Assembly (NCBI RefSeq): GCF_000196315.1
Contig: NC_014230.1
Location: 2,504,501-2,568,500, forward strand
DNA: 64,000 bases
Direction: 5' to 3'
DNA from: Croceibacter atlanticus HTCC2559
GTDB taxonomy: Bacteria > Bacteroidota > Bacteroidia > Flavobacteriales > Flavobacteriaceae
The position numbers and the translations under genes are program-made. The notes below the pieces were generated by a model. The model was not told the origin of the DNA and made no database searches. It saw only the letters and a list, made by a program, of their open reading frames with translations. Below are positions 17,642-25,979 of this stretch, piece by piece (positions within the stretch are counted from its first letter, which is position 1; the number at the start of each line of letters is the position of its first letter).

Positions 17642-20600
17642 ATGAAAAAGCATCTACTATTACTTCTCATACTTTCCTTTTTCCAAATTGCTTGTGCCGA
17701 AGAGACACAAATGAATACTAAAGCAATTGAAACACTTCTTTTAGAGGATACTATTGAAAATTATACGAACATTTCATTGTTTCCTAATGCTTCAATAACT
17801 AACCTGGACAGTTTAGAATTATATTTTGAATATGGTACTGAAACCACAAATTTTAGTGATATAAATATTGCTGAAAATGAATTTATCATGGAGTATGTAA
17901 ATAATAAATTATCAATACTTCAAAATAAAAGTGATAGTACATTAAAAGAAAACATTCAAAAAGAAAAACTCTTACTCACCGATAATGATACTTCGTATAT
18001 CCAGGAAGTTAAAGTAAAGAAGGCCTTAAACTTTAAAACCTTAGAAGTAGCTGATAACAGTAATAAGGGAAGCGCTCAAGATGAAAATATTGACTTAAAT
18101 ATATCTAATTTAAAAAGTAACAATTCATCAACTAATAGCATTAATAATGAAATAGAATCGCAAGGTGTTAATTCTGAAAATTACCCAACTAAAGTTGCTA
18201 CTGGCAACTATAAAAACGAAAGCAAAGAAGATAATACTATTCGATTTAGAACTGGATACTTAAAGCGTAAAATTGCACCATTACTTACAGATCCAAAAGC
18301 TCATAATAAAAATGAGAAATTAAGTTATGTACGTGTTGAAGGTAGCCCAACTAAGAAAACTAACCTAACATTAGTAAATAAAAATCAACAAGCAAATTTA
18401 AATTCAATTAAAGACAATAGTGTTTCCCAGCAAAGTACTAAAACACCTAGTAGTAACAATAATGTTAGTACGAAAAAAATAGGCTTAAATAAAGTTAATC
18501 CAAGGCAGTCAAACATTCAGGATAGCAGCAATAATGGTTTATCTCTAAGACTATTAAGAAAACAAAACATATATGAAACTAATAAAAATTATACCCTTTT
18601 ATTTGAGGTGACAAATAATACGGAAAGCATTTCATTTATAGATTTAACTGTGGGATTTCCAGATAACTGGAGAATAATTTCAACTAGTAATATTACATCA
18701 TTACAACCAAAAGAGAAGCAAATTGGTACTGTAAGCTTTTACATTCCAAATGAAAGTCCTGCTGGAAAATTCAAGGCATTTTTAACATTAAGCAGTAGTA
18801 CTTCATTCTCAAAAAAATTAGATTTTGTTTTAGAAGTTGCTAATAATTATGATATAGAGGTATTCAAGATTTCTGCTCCACAACAAGTACAAGCTGGAGA
18901 GTTAATTACTTCGAGTTTTGGTATTAAAAACAATGGAAATATTGACCAAGAAATTACTTTAAGCTCAAATAGCAATATAAAAAATAGTGATAAGATTATT
19001 ATACCAAAAGACTCAACTGTAGTTATTGAGGTAACTAAAAAAACAAATCCTAAATCTACTATTCTTAGAAGGGTTAGTACATCTTTAGAAGTAATGCATA
19101 GTGCTTCAAAACGTAAATATTATAATACTCAGACAGTACAAGTTATACCTTCTAAAATTAAACAAAAGGATCCCTATTTTAGATACCCTATACAAGCAAG
19201 TTTATATTATAACAGTCGTACTCTAAAAAACTACCACTATTCTACGATTTCGGCAGAGTTAAGAGGAAATGGGTTTTTAGATATCGATAAAAACCACCAT
19301 TTAAACTTTATAATTAGAGCTCCAAAAAAAGAAAATATAAAACGGTTTAGTATTGTAGATCAGTACAGTTTAATTTACAGATTTAAGGATCAAACTACTT
19401 TATACTTAGGAGATCACTCGTACTTTATAAATAGATTAGGATTTGGATCTCGCTATGGTATTGGTTTTAAATTAGACCACACTATTAATAAATGGACCTA
19501 TTCTGCATTTTACAGCAGCCCAAGACTCTATAATTTTAGTAGAAAACCATTGTATGGTGTAAGAGCCGAGTATGCAAGTTCAGACTCTTTAAGGTTAGGA
19601 TTAACATTTGAAAAGTCTAACGGAAACAACTTTATTTATAGAAACATTTTTACTGGGTCTGGCAAAGGCCAAATCTTAACCTTCGACTATAATTATTTTG
19701 ATAAAAACACCAGGTTTGAAGCAGAATTATCTGGAGGCTTTAATGATACGGTCACTGATTTTGCTACAGATTTAAGCTTCTCTCAAAGTTATAAGCATTT
19801 TGCATTTTCTAGTACATTAATTTATGCTGGGAGAAATTATATAGGAAACATTTCTAACAGCTTACAAGTTTCTAATAACCTTTACTATAACTATAAAGGC
19901 TTAAATTTAGGTATAGGTCACTCTGTATCCAGAGTTAATAGAAGATTAGATCCGTTATATTTCGAAACAGAGCCATATTACGAAGCTTATTTTGCAACCA
20001 TAGGTTATAGGTTTAGCAATAAGCATTTTTTTAATATTAGGTTTGATAAAAGAATAAGGGAAGATCAATTAGAACCTGTAAGCTATAACTACGAAGAGTA
20101 TGGGTTAAGCTATAATTTTAATTATTTCAACAAATATTTCACTGGTAGTTTTGGCGGTCGCTTTGCTAAAACACAAAACATATTAGCTGTTAGCGAGACG
20201 TATAGAGATACGTATTCACATCACTTAAATGTTTCGTATAAACTCTTAAATAACTTACAACTTAGAGGCGGAATAAATTACTTGTTTACAAACAGGTATG
20301 GAGCTTCAGATAAATCAATAAACTATTTGCGCTACAGTTTTGGGTTCAATTATAATTTAATGAGACGCCTTACTCTTAATGTTAATTACAATAGCGGTTA
20401 TAGCCCAGAAGAAAATTATAAGAGAAGAGAATATATTAATCTAAACTTAAGGGCTAATATAAATAAACACCATAGGTTAGAAATAAGAGCAAATTATTTT
20501 GAAAACCCAGCTGTAATAAACAATAAAGAACTTTTTGCCTATGCAAAATACACCTATTCATTCGGATTAGGGATTAAAAAACTTTTTGATCAAGGTGGTG

Positions 20601-21181
20601 TAGATGGTACTGTGTTTAGCAACAGTGAGGATATAGATATAAAAGGTATAAAGCTGTATACAGCTGGCCAAACTATAACTACAGATAAGTATGGCAATTT
20701 TGAGCTGAATAATCTCGAACTAGGCATAAACTATATTTATGTTGAAGAGGCCTCACTTCCTTTAGATGTAGTTTCTGCAATAAAAAATCCAATTGAAGTT
20801 AATGTTGAAAAAGACTCTAAAGCCATAATAAAAATAGAGTTAATGAAAGCTAGAAGCTTAAATGGAAACTTAATTCTTGTAAACAAAGCAAATGCAATTT
20901 CAACAAACTTAGAGAGTTTCGTGAAATTAGAAAACAGTGACTTTACATATTACACCGAAGTAAACAAAGACGGCACATTCAAATTTAAAAACATTGTACC
21001 TGGCAATTATAAATTTAAGTTTATAAGGTTTAAGAAAAATGAAAAGGCATTTCAAATAGCAAAAGAAATAGACATAAGAGTGAGTGCAGAAAAAGACACC
21101 CAATTAGAGATTAATGTCAAGGCTAAAGAGAAGAGAATTAAATTTAAAAATAATAACCTTAAAGTTGGATACAATGATTAA
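17642..21181 (+). CDS. Large usher-like outer-membrane protein
   Basis: This 1179-residue protein has a signal peptide (about 1-19), a long Asn/Ser-rich low-complexity region (about 60-290), and two Ig/NEW3-like domains (about 300-510). A beta-barrel-like region of alternating aromatic strands follows (about 515-985). The C-terminal part holds two carboxypeptidase-regulatory-like modules (GVDGTVFSNSEDIDIKGIKLYTAG and GTFKFKNIVPGNYKF). A barrel with a small C-terminal beta domain, encoded between a chaperone-like protein and small secreted proteins, recalls chaperone-usher ushers, but the barrel size and N-terminal domains differ. I infer an export or assembly platform. It overlaps the next gene by 8 nt. 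Confidence 0.62.
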   Translation: MKKHLLLLLILSFFQIACAEETQMNTKAIETLLLEDTIENYTNISLFPNASITNLDSLELYFEYGTETTNFSDINIAENEFIMEYVNNKLSILQNKSDSTLKENIQKEKLLLTDNDTSYIQEVKVKKALNFKTLEVADNSNKGSAQDENIDLNISNLKSNNSSTNSINNEIESQGVNSENYPTKVATGNYKNESKEDNTIRFRTGYLKRKIAPLLTDPKAHNKNEKLSYVRVEGSPTKKTNLTLVNKNQQANLNSIKDNSVSQQSTKTPSSNNNVSTKKIGLNKVNPRQSNIQDSSNNGLSLRLLRKQNIYETNKNYTLLFEVTNNTESISFIDLTVGFPDNWRIISTSNITSLQPKEKQIGTVSFYIPNESPAGKFKAFLTLSSSTSFSKKLDFVLEVANNYDIEVFKISAPQQVQAGELITSSFGIKNNGNIDQEITLSSNSNIKNSDKIIIPKDSTVVIEVTKKTNPKSTILRRVSTSLEVMHSASKRKYYNTQTVQVIPSKIKQKDPYFRYPIQASLYYNSRTLKNYHYSTISAELRGNGFLDIDKNHHLNFIIRAPKKENIKRFSIVDQYSLIYRFKDQTTLYLGDHSYFINRLGFGSRYGIGFKLDHTINKWTYSAFYSSPRLYNFSRKPLYGVRAEYASSDSLRLGLTFEKSNGNNFIYRNIFTGSGKGQILTFDYNYFDKNTRFEAELSGGFNDTVTDFATDLSFSQSYKHFAFSSTLIYAGRNYIGNISNSLQVSNNLYYNYKGLNLGIGHSVSRVNRRLDPLYFETEPYYEAYFATIGYRFSNKHFFNIRFDKRIREDQLEPVSYNYEEYGLSYNFNYFNKYFTGSFGGRFAKTQNILAVSETYRDTYSHHLNVSYKLLNNLQLRGGINYLFTNRYGASDKSINYLRYSFGFNYNLMRRLTLNVNYNSGYSPEENYKRREYINLNLRANINKHHRLEIRANYFENPAVINNKELFAYAKYTYSFGLGIKKLFDQGGVDGTVFSNSEDIDIKGIKLYTAGQTITTDKYGNFELNNLELGINYIYVEEASLPLDVVSAIKNPIEVNVEKDSKAIIKIELMKARSLNGNLILVNKANAISTNLESFVKLENSDFTYYTEVNKDGTFKFKNIVPGNYKFKFIRFKKNEKAFQIAKEIDIRVSAEKDTQLEINVKAKEKRIKFKNNNLKVGYND

Positions 21182-21767
21182 AACTATAAAAACCATAATT
21201 TCAATCAATGTCATATTAATTACTTTAATAGGATATTCTCAAGAAACCGTAAACGGGTCTGATCTTAACAGCTTTATTATTGGAGGAGGACAACAATTTA
21301 CAGATGCAAGCTTATTTGTAAATGCAGTTTCACTGGTAGATGTTTCCCCACAAGGTGTAGCCGTAATAGCAGATGGGTCTTCAGCTTTATTAGAAGCAGG
21401 AATTGCTGCTCTCGCAGGAGGAACTACAGATTTTATTCCAGATATCTGGCTAAACTATACTTACAGACCTATTAATCCTGGTAATGTATCAGAAATATTT
21501 ATTCGTACTAGCCATCCTATGCCAGCTGGTATATCTCTTAGAGCTAGAGTTATTGAAACAAGTGTAGGCGGAAATTTTATTGATAGAGGTATAAATAACA
21601 ATATTTCAATTAATGAAAATAACCAGAGAATTGTAAGGTCTTTTGGAGCTGGTTATACAGACGATGGTGAAACTAATGGCTACAAGATACAATACACATT
21701 TTCCAATACAGGCGGTGAGGAATTACCGCCAGGATTTTCAATTATTTATGAAATTATTAAAAGATAG
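21174..21767 (+). CDS. Small secreted protein, pilin-like paralogue
   Basis: This protein has about 197 residues from the ATG at 21174, which I chose because it directly gives a signal peptide (MIKTIKTIISINVILITLIGYSQ). An upstream in-frame start at 21114 would lie deep in the usher-like gene. The mature part has a VDVSPQGVAVIADGS segment and PDIWLNYTYR, matching the layout of the 15907-16539 protein, so a minor fibre subunit is likely. It has no cysteine and no named domain that I recognise. It is co-transcribed with the usher-like gene. Confidence 0.72.
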   Translation: MIKTIKTIISINVILITLIGYSQETVNGSDLNSFIIGGGQQFTDASLFVNAVSLVDVSPQGVAVIADGSSALLEAGIAALAGGTTDFIPDIWLNYTYRPINPGNVSEIFIRTSHPMPAGISLRARVIETSVGGNFIDRGINNNISINENNQRIVRSFGAGYTDDGETNGYKIQYTFSNTGGEELPPGFSIIYEIIKR

Positions 21768-21772
21768 AATTT

Positions 21773-22378
21773 ATGAAAACGTATTTAAACATTATACTAT
21801 TTTTAGCAGGCATACAACTAATAAATGCTCAAGTGCAAGATGGCACTTTAGATATAAATGGTTCTCCAAACTTTGCCCAATCTATTACAACTATGGAAGC
21901 TGGTCTAGATGATGTTGAGTTAATTAGTAGCAATACAGATCCATTGGTTAGTTTTATATTAAACCCAACTACTAACCCAATAACAGGAGGAACAACATCT
22001 TCTGAACAAAACTGTGAAACAGTTTACCTTTATAAAGTTTTTTTACACACTGTAAATGCGCCTCAAGGTGCTATAGTTAAAGCTAAAACTTTTGATAATA
22101 GCGGGCAAAGATTTCCATTAGTGAGTAATTATGATACGTTATTACCAATTCTTCAATATTTTGGACCTAGAAACTTAACAGCAGAAACTAATGGTGCAGA
22201 TGCAGATGGATTTATAACCATACCTAATGATGCAACACAGGCTATAAAAGTTTTTGAGTTTAAAGGTTGTAGGCAAGATATTCCTGTTGAGTTTCGCGTA
22301 TCTCCAAATGTTTTTACACCATCTGGTTCATCCGTTTTTCAAGTGTATTATACTATAACAGCTCAGCCCTTTAGTTAA
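21773..22378 (+). CDS. Small secreted protein with two cysteines, possible tip subunit
   Basis: This 201-residue protein has a Sec signal peptide (about 1-19, ending INAQ). The mature part is beta-rich and contains two cysteines, in EQNCETVY and FKGCRQDIP, which could form a disulfide. It starts 5 nt after the previous stop and is the last gene of the operon. A terminal gene of different sequence in a fibre operon often encodes an adhesin or tip protein. That is inference from position only; no domain is recognisable. Confidence 0.65.
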   Translation: MKTYLNIILFLAGIQLINAQVQDGTLDINGSPNFAQSITTMEAGLDDVELISSNTDPLVSFILNPTTNPITGGTTSSEQNCETVYLYKVFLHTVNAPQGAIVKAKTFDNSGQRFPLVSNYDTLLPILQYFGPRNLTAETNGADADGFITIPNDATQAIKVFEFKGCRQDIPVEFRVSPNVFTPSGSSVFQVYYTITAQPFS

Positions 22379-22442
22379 CTAATGTCTTCCTCTTCATTTA
22401 CGCAGTAAGGTGAAATGGAGCACTACTATAACTATAAATTGT

Positions 22443-22480
22443 AAAAAGGCTTAACTTCTCTTATAATGAAATGTTAAGCC
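22443..22480 (-). terminator. Terminator of the minus-strand kinase operon
   Basis: GGCTTAAC and GTTAAGCC form an 8-bp perfect stem followed on the minus strand by TTTTT. It lies between convergent genes. Confidence 0.7.
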
Positions 22481-22512
22481 AGTGAAAATTTTAAAATGTT
22501 TAACTGCAGTTT

Positions 22513-23724
22513 TTACGTAAGATTTTTTCTCAAACTAAAGTAAAATGTTGTTCCACTTCCTTCTTCACTTTCAAGCCAGATTGCTCCATTAAAGTGATTA
22601 ACTATCTTTTTAACAATAGAAAGACCTATTCCTGAAGATTCCTTATTCTCATCTAAGGACTGGAATACCTCAAAAATTTTACTGAAATAGCGTTTATTTA
22701 TACCTATACCATTGTCCTTTATGGAGAAGTTTAAATGTGATTCATCTTCTGTAAAATCAATGATAACTTTACCTGCTTCCTTGTCGTTATACTTAATGGC
22801 ATTACTTATTAGATTCTGAAACAATTGTACAACCTTCACTTTCTCTCCATAAAAAGTAGGTAGTTCCTTTTCGACAATCAATTCTATATTATCTGGAATG
22901 AAGACTGTTTTTTTAACATCAAAAATAATGGCGTTTAAATCAATAGTTGTCTTTTCAGAAATATCATAATCCATTTTAGAATAACTTAACGTTGAGGATA
23001 TCAAATTTTCCATTTGAAGAAGAATATCATCTATTAAATTAAAATTCTCTAAAGTGGTTTCATTTAAGCTATTTGCATTATCCTCCTTAATCCAATATAG
23101 TAAAGCATTAATAGATCTTAGAGGAGCTTTAAGGTCATGTGATACGATATGCACATATTCCTCTAATTGGTTTTGGTAGATTTTAATTCGTTCAAAATTA
23201 TTTGTATCAATAATTTTATTAGCAGCAAGTGTTGCTATAGTGGTAAGAGTCTCTAAATTGTTTTTCTTGAATATATTCTTTTCAGGATGTACAAAATCCA
23301 TAACACCAACAATGTCTTTGTCTTTATGCATCATTGGTACTGTAATCCTTGAAGACCATTCTAATTCTTCAGAAATACTCAGACTTTCATTAGAAAAATC
23401 ATTATTTAATATTGGAGTTTTTGTTTCAGCAACGTTACGAACAACTGCATCATAACTGTTGCTTAAAGAAAGCTTGGTTTCATTAAAAGACGAGCCTTTC
23501 TGATAAAGCGCTAAATCATTATATAAATAAATAGTACAAAACTTATAGACTGGATGCGTCTTAAATCTTGTAGTTATTTCAGAAACAACCTCTTCAGTAG
23601 ATTTTAACTCTTGAAATATTTTAGCGAATGTATTTATTAATTGTAATTCACTATTAGAATAGGTTAGCTCTTCAATTAACCTATTTTGAATTTGAATGTC
23701 TAAGTTTCGTTTATTTTCCGCCAT
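22513..23724 (-). CDS. Cytoplasmic GAF histidine kinase
   Basis: This 403-residue kinase starts at the ATG at 23724 (MAENKRNLDI), because the longer frame to 23796 reads deep into the upstream gene. It has a GAF-like domain (about 20-180), HisKA with YVHIVSHDLKAPLRSINALLYWIKEDN, which closely matches the H-box of the PAS kinase at 11039-13897, and HATPase_c (DNGIGI, GIGLSIV). There is no transmembrane segment or receiver. It overlaps the isochorismatase-fold gene by 14 nt. It probably feeds the same Hpt/LytTR relay as the large kinase. Confidence 0.9.
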   Translation of the reverse strand: MAENKRNLDIQIQNRLIEELTYSNSELQLINTFAKIFQELKSTEEVVSEITTRFKTHPVYKFCTIYLYNDLALYQKGSSFNETKLSLSNSYDAVVRNVAETKTPILNNDFSNESLSISEELEWSSRITVPMMHKDKDIVGVMDFVHPEKNIFKKNNLETLTTIATLAANKIIDTNNFERIKIYQNQLEEYVHIVSHDLKAPLRSINALLYWIKEDNANSLNETTLENFNLIDDILLQMENLISSTLSYSKMDYDISEKTTIDLNAIIFDVKKTVFIPDNIELIVEKELPTFYGEKVKVVQLFQNLISNAIKYNDKEAGKVIIDFTEDESHLNFSIKDNGIGINKRYFSKIFEVFQSLDENKESSGIGLSIVKKIVNHFNGAIWLESEEGSGTTFYFSLRKNLT

Positions 23725-24295
23725 TACATATTTCTGTAGAGAGCACGCTATCTGAATAAAGTGGATAAATATTTTCACAGAAGAAATCTTTCTCAAATAC
23801 TGTACGCCCAGATATACAATCGGAAATCATTGTTACCTTAAAACCCCTTTCAACTGCAGACCTACCGGTTGAATCTATACATATTGAAGCTACTGTTCCC
23901 GCTAAATAAATATGATTTATGTCATTATCCTTTAAAGTTTGCTCCAGTGCAGTATTATTAAAAGCGTTTAGATCTAATTTTCCAGGTATCTCGATTATTT
24001 TATCTTCGAAAGCCTTTAACTCCACTATAGTTTCAGAACCTTTACTACCTTCTTTAAAGGCACCTACATCTCTTATGGTTTTTAATATGCCAACAGGTTC
24101 CGAAAGTTCAGCATAAGATTCTGAAAATATAATTGGAGTAGATATGATTAACTTATCATCACAGTTATTAATTAAATTCACGGTATTCTCAATAATGTTT
24201 GTGACTTTAGAAGATTCCTCAACCACCTCTCTAAGAATTCCATCTTCTGCGAAATAGTCATTTTGGTACCCAATTAAAATAATAGCTGTTTTCAT
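23711..24295 (-). CDS. Isochorismatase-like cysteine hydrolase
   Basis: This 194-residue protein of the cysteine hydrolase superfamily carries the catalytic triad: D13 (GYQNDYF), K106 (PGKLDLNAF) and C139 (GTVASICID). Family members cleave isochorismate, nicotinamide or carbamoyl substrates; this one cannot be assigned. It forms a two-gene unit with a soluble histidine kinase, an unusual partnership. Its promoter carries the same box as the LytTR-type promoters of the fibre locus. It could produce or remove a small signal, but that is speculation. Confidence 0.88.
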   Translation of the reverse strand: MKTAIILIGYQNDYFAEDGILREVVEESSKVTNIIENTVNLINNCDDKLIISTPIIFSESYAELSEPVGILKTIRDVGAFKEGSKGSETIVELKAFEDKIIEIPGKLDLNAFNNTALEQTLKDNDINHIYLAGTVASICIDSTGRSAVERGFKVTMISDCISGRTVFEKDFFCENIYPLYSDSVLSTEICNGGK

Positions 24296-24324
24296 ATCTA
24301 AGTAATAATAGTGATTGATATAAG

Positions 24325-24388
24325 TAAATTTATAATCTAATAAGTTTGCTAAATTATTTAAAGGTACGAACGACCATTTACTGTCGGT
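24325..24388 (-). promoter_or_regulatory. LytTR-type promoter of the hydrolase/kinase unit
   Basis: On the minus strand ACCGACA starts at 24388, and the -7 element TAAATTTA (24332-24325) begins exactly 56 nt downstream. The first-box-to--7 distance equals that of the divergent gene. The second box is not well conserved here. Confidence 0.55.
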
Positions 24389-24708
24389 GAATGGAAGAAA
24401 TGGTTCGATGAATGAAATTAGAAGAGTTAGTAATAATTAGGTAAAACTAATTTACTTCAATTGTAAAATATTGAAACAAAATATTGTGTTGACAGTTTTA
24501 GTAAGATTGAAGAAAATTTATAAAGAGATTAATCTTCGTAACAGCCAATTTTAACCTATTACTATTTAGACAATTACTAAAGCTTCTTTTATATTACTAA
24601 ATTAAACAAACGTATAATAAAGAGGGTTTGATCAATTTTGAAACCTTAAAAGATCAACCAGACATCACAAGTTTTCTTATAACTTTATAAAACTTCCATT
24701 CACCGACA
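24382..24708. repeat. 16-bp perfect inverted repeat framing a divergent promoter region
   Basis: TGTCGGTGAATGGAAG (24382-24397) and CTTCCATTCACCGACA (24693-24708) are exact reverse complements 295 nt apart. Each faces outward toward one of the divergent genes. A third, partial copy, CCATTTAC, sits at 24374. The 295 nt between them are AT-rich with no ORF. Confidence 0.85.
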
Positions 24709-24765
24709 AATGATTTCATGTTATCGAATTTGAATTAAATACGTTTTAAGTTGCTCTTAGATTTA
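24702..24765 (+). promoter_or_regulatory. LytTR-type promoter of the small membrane protein
   Basis: ACCGACA (24702) and ATCGAAT (24723) are 21 nt apart. TAGATTTA (24758-24765) starts 33 nt after the C of CGAAT and 56 nt after the first box. Confidence 0.6.
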
Positions 24766-24817
24766 CAGAAACAATGAGATAAATGCTCATAAAATCTTAA
24801 ATCTTAAAATTTATATT

Positions 24818-25273
24818 ATGTATTATTTAGTGTTCCTTATCTTTTTAATTCCAATAGGCTGGTTATTTATTATATCTGAAAATGAAAAAGCGATTTTAGG
24901 TTCTCCACAACCCTTATTTTCGAAACATTTTAATGAGCACATAAACATTAGTTCTTTAAAAGATTTAATTATAAGTTTTTATTTAAGTTTTAAAAAATTA
25001 ATTAATCCAACTAAAGTCTCGAATTTAAATTTAAGAATAGGATTACATAGAAAAATGAAATTTAGTAAGCCAAGAAAATCGTCTATGGGAAGTGAGCTTA
25101 TCCGAAACTTAGAATACTTAAAACATATCACAGCTATTGAAAACACCTATAAAAATATGCCTCAAAATAATAGTATTACAATTTCGAAACTTGATGAATT
25201 AAGGTTTATAAAAAAAGATATTCAACTAAGAATAATAGTGATTTCTGATAGCTTGAACGGAATAACCAATTAA
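24818..25273 (+). CDS. Small membrane-anchored protein of unknown function
   Basis: This 151-residue protein has one N-terminal transmembrane segment (about 2-20) followed by a basic, mostly helical region without a recognisable domain. Its promoter has the same box spacing as the regulator 2 and fibre promoters, which suggests co-regulation. Codon use and AT content match its neighbours. I cannot assign a function. Confidence 0.65.
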   Translation: MYYLVFLIFLIPIGWLFIISENEKAILGSPQPLFSKHFNEHINISSLKDLIISFYLSFKKLINPTKVSNLNLRIGLHRKMKFSKPRKSSMGSELIRNLEYLKHITAIENTYKNMPQNNSITISKLDELRFIKKDIQLRIIVISDSLNGITN

Positions 25274-25388
25274 CTGGTTACAATTAAAACCCTTTTAAAT
25301 ATTAAAAACAAATACCAAGAATAATGACTCACCTCTTTTTTAATTTTTTTAAGAAATTCTTTATGTATTGATTGAATTTCTTTAAAAC

Positions 25389-25423
25389 AAAAAAAACCTT
25401 CAGAAATTAATCTGAAGGTTTTT
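25389..25423. terminator. Bidirectional intrinsic terminator
   Basis: CCTTCAGA and TCTGAAGG form an 8-bp stem with a 6-nt loop, flanked by an A-run and a T-run. It can serve the plus-strand gene ending at 25273 and minus-strand transcripts from the right. Confidence 0.85.
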
Positions 25424-25460
25424 AAAAAAGTCGGGGTGGCAGGAAGAAAACCTACACCCC
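25424..25460 (-). terminator. GC-rich hairpin with T-run, resembling a tRNA acceptor/T-arm minihelix
   Basis: On the minus strand GGGGTGTAGG pairs with CCTGCCACCCC (one bulged C) around the loop TTTTCTT, followed by GACTTTTTT. It works as a terminator for the minus-strand gene at 25620. It also looks like the acceptor stem plus T-arm of a proline-type tRNA with the D and anticodon arms missing and a degenerate T-loop. The sharp rise in GC begins a few hundred bases to the right. Confidence 0.55.
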
Positions 25461-25619
25461 TATATTTCTGTTTTACAGATGATTATGTATTTGAAAATAA
25501 GGTTTGGTAGCCTTATTCGTAAAATAGTATCTAAAGAACGTTACCTCGAAATGTTATTCGTAGATGAGTTTAAAGATAAGAATTGTAGTGTTTTTAACCT
25601 ATTTAATAGACATCAAATA
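25461..25619. other. Short intergenic stretch at the start of the higher-GC segment
   Basis: I see no ORF, RNA gene or repeat here. With the two hairpins and 25274-25388 it makes up the gene-free stretch between the small membrane protein and the first gene of the higher-GC cassette. Confidence 0.5.
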
Positions 25620-25823
25620 CTATGAAACTTGCCGTAAATATTCAGTAATGACATCTTCTTTAATACCGCTATACTCAGCGAATTCTTCCACTGTGACAAA
25701 CTGGTGAGGTTGTTTGTCAAAGTGTTCTCTAATGGTATTTAAAAGCTTCCTGCCATAGCGCTCACTTCTGCCCGTGAGGCAATGAACATCTTTAGGGTAT
25801 ATGCAGGCTCTTACTATCTTCAT
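25620..25823 (-). CDS. Small conserved protein, possible DNA-binding fold
   Basis: This product has 67 residues from the ATG at 25823 (MKIVRACIYPKDVHCLTG); the ATG at 25850 would add nine. It contains GRSERYGRKLLNTIREHF and a C-terminal helix-rich segment with FVTVEEFAEYSGIKEDVITEYL that reads like a winged-helix or HTH element. As far as I recall, similar small proteins are common in Bacteroidota, but without a known role. It is divergent from the 25980-27663 cassette and could regulate it. Confidence 0.65.
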   Translation of the reverse strand: MKIVRACIYPKDVHCLTGRSERYGRKLLNTIREHFDKQPHQFVTVEEFAEYSGIKEDVITEYLRQVS

Positions 25824-25979
25824 TTCATACACTATCCATACTTTATCCATACCTCAACTCTACTCTATCTATATACCATATTGGCATAAACGGCATCTAT
25901 CGGAATGGTTGTACGGCTGTTTTTGATTTTCTATATAAATCTACTGTCTTTTGGCTCATAATCAAAATTTTAGAGCATT

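Noticed and set aside
25433-25460. Complete tRNA gene
   Set aside because: Only the acceptor-like stem and a degenerate T-arm can be drawn; D and anticodon arms are missing, so it is not called as a tRNA.
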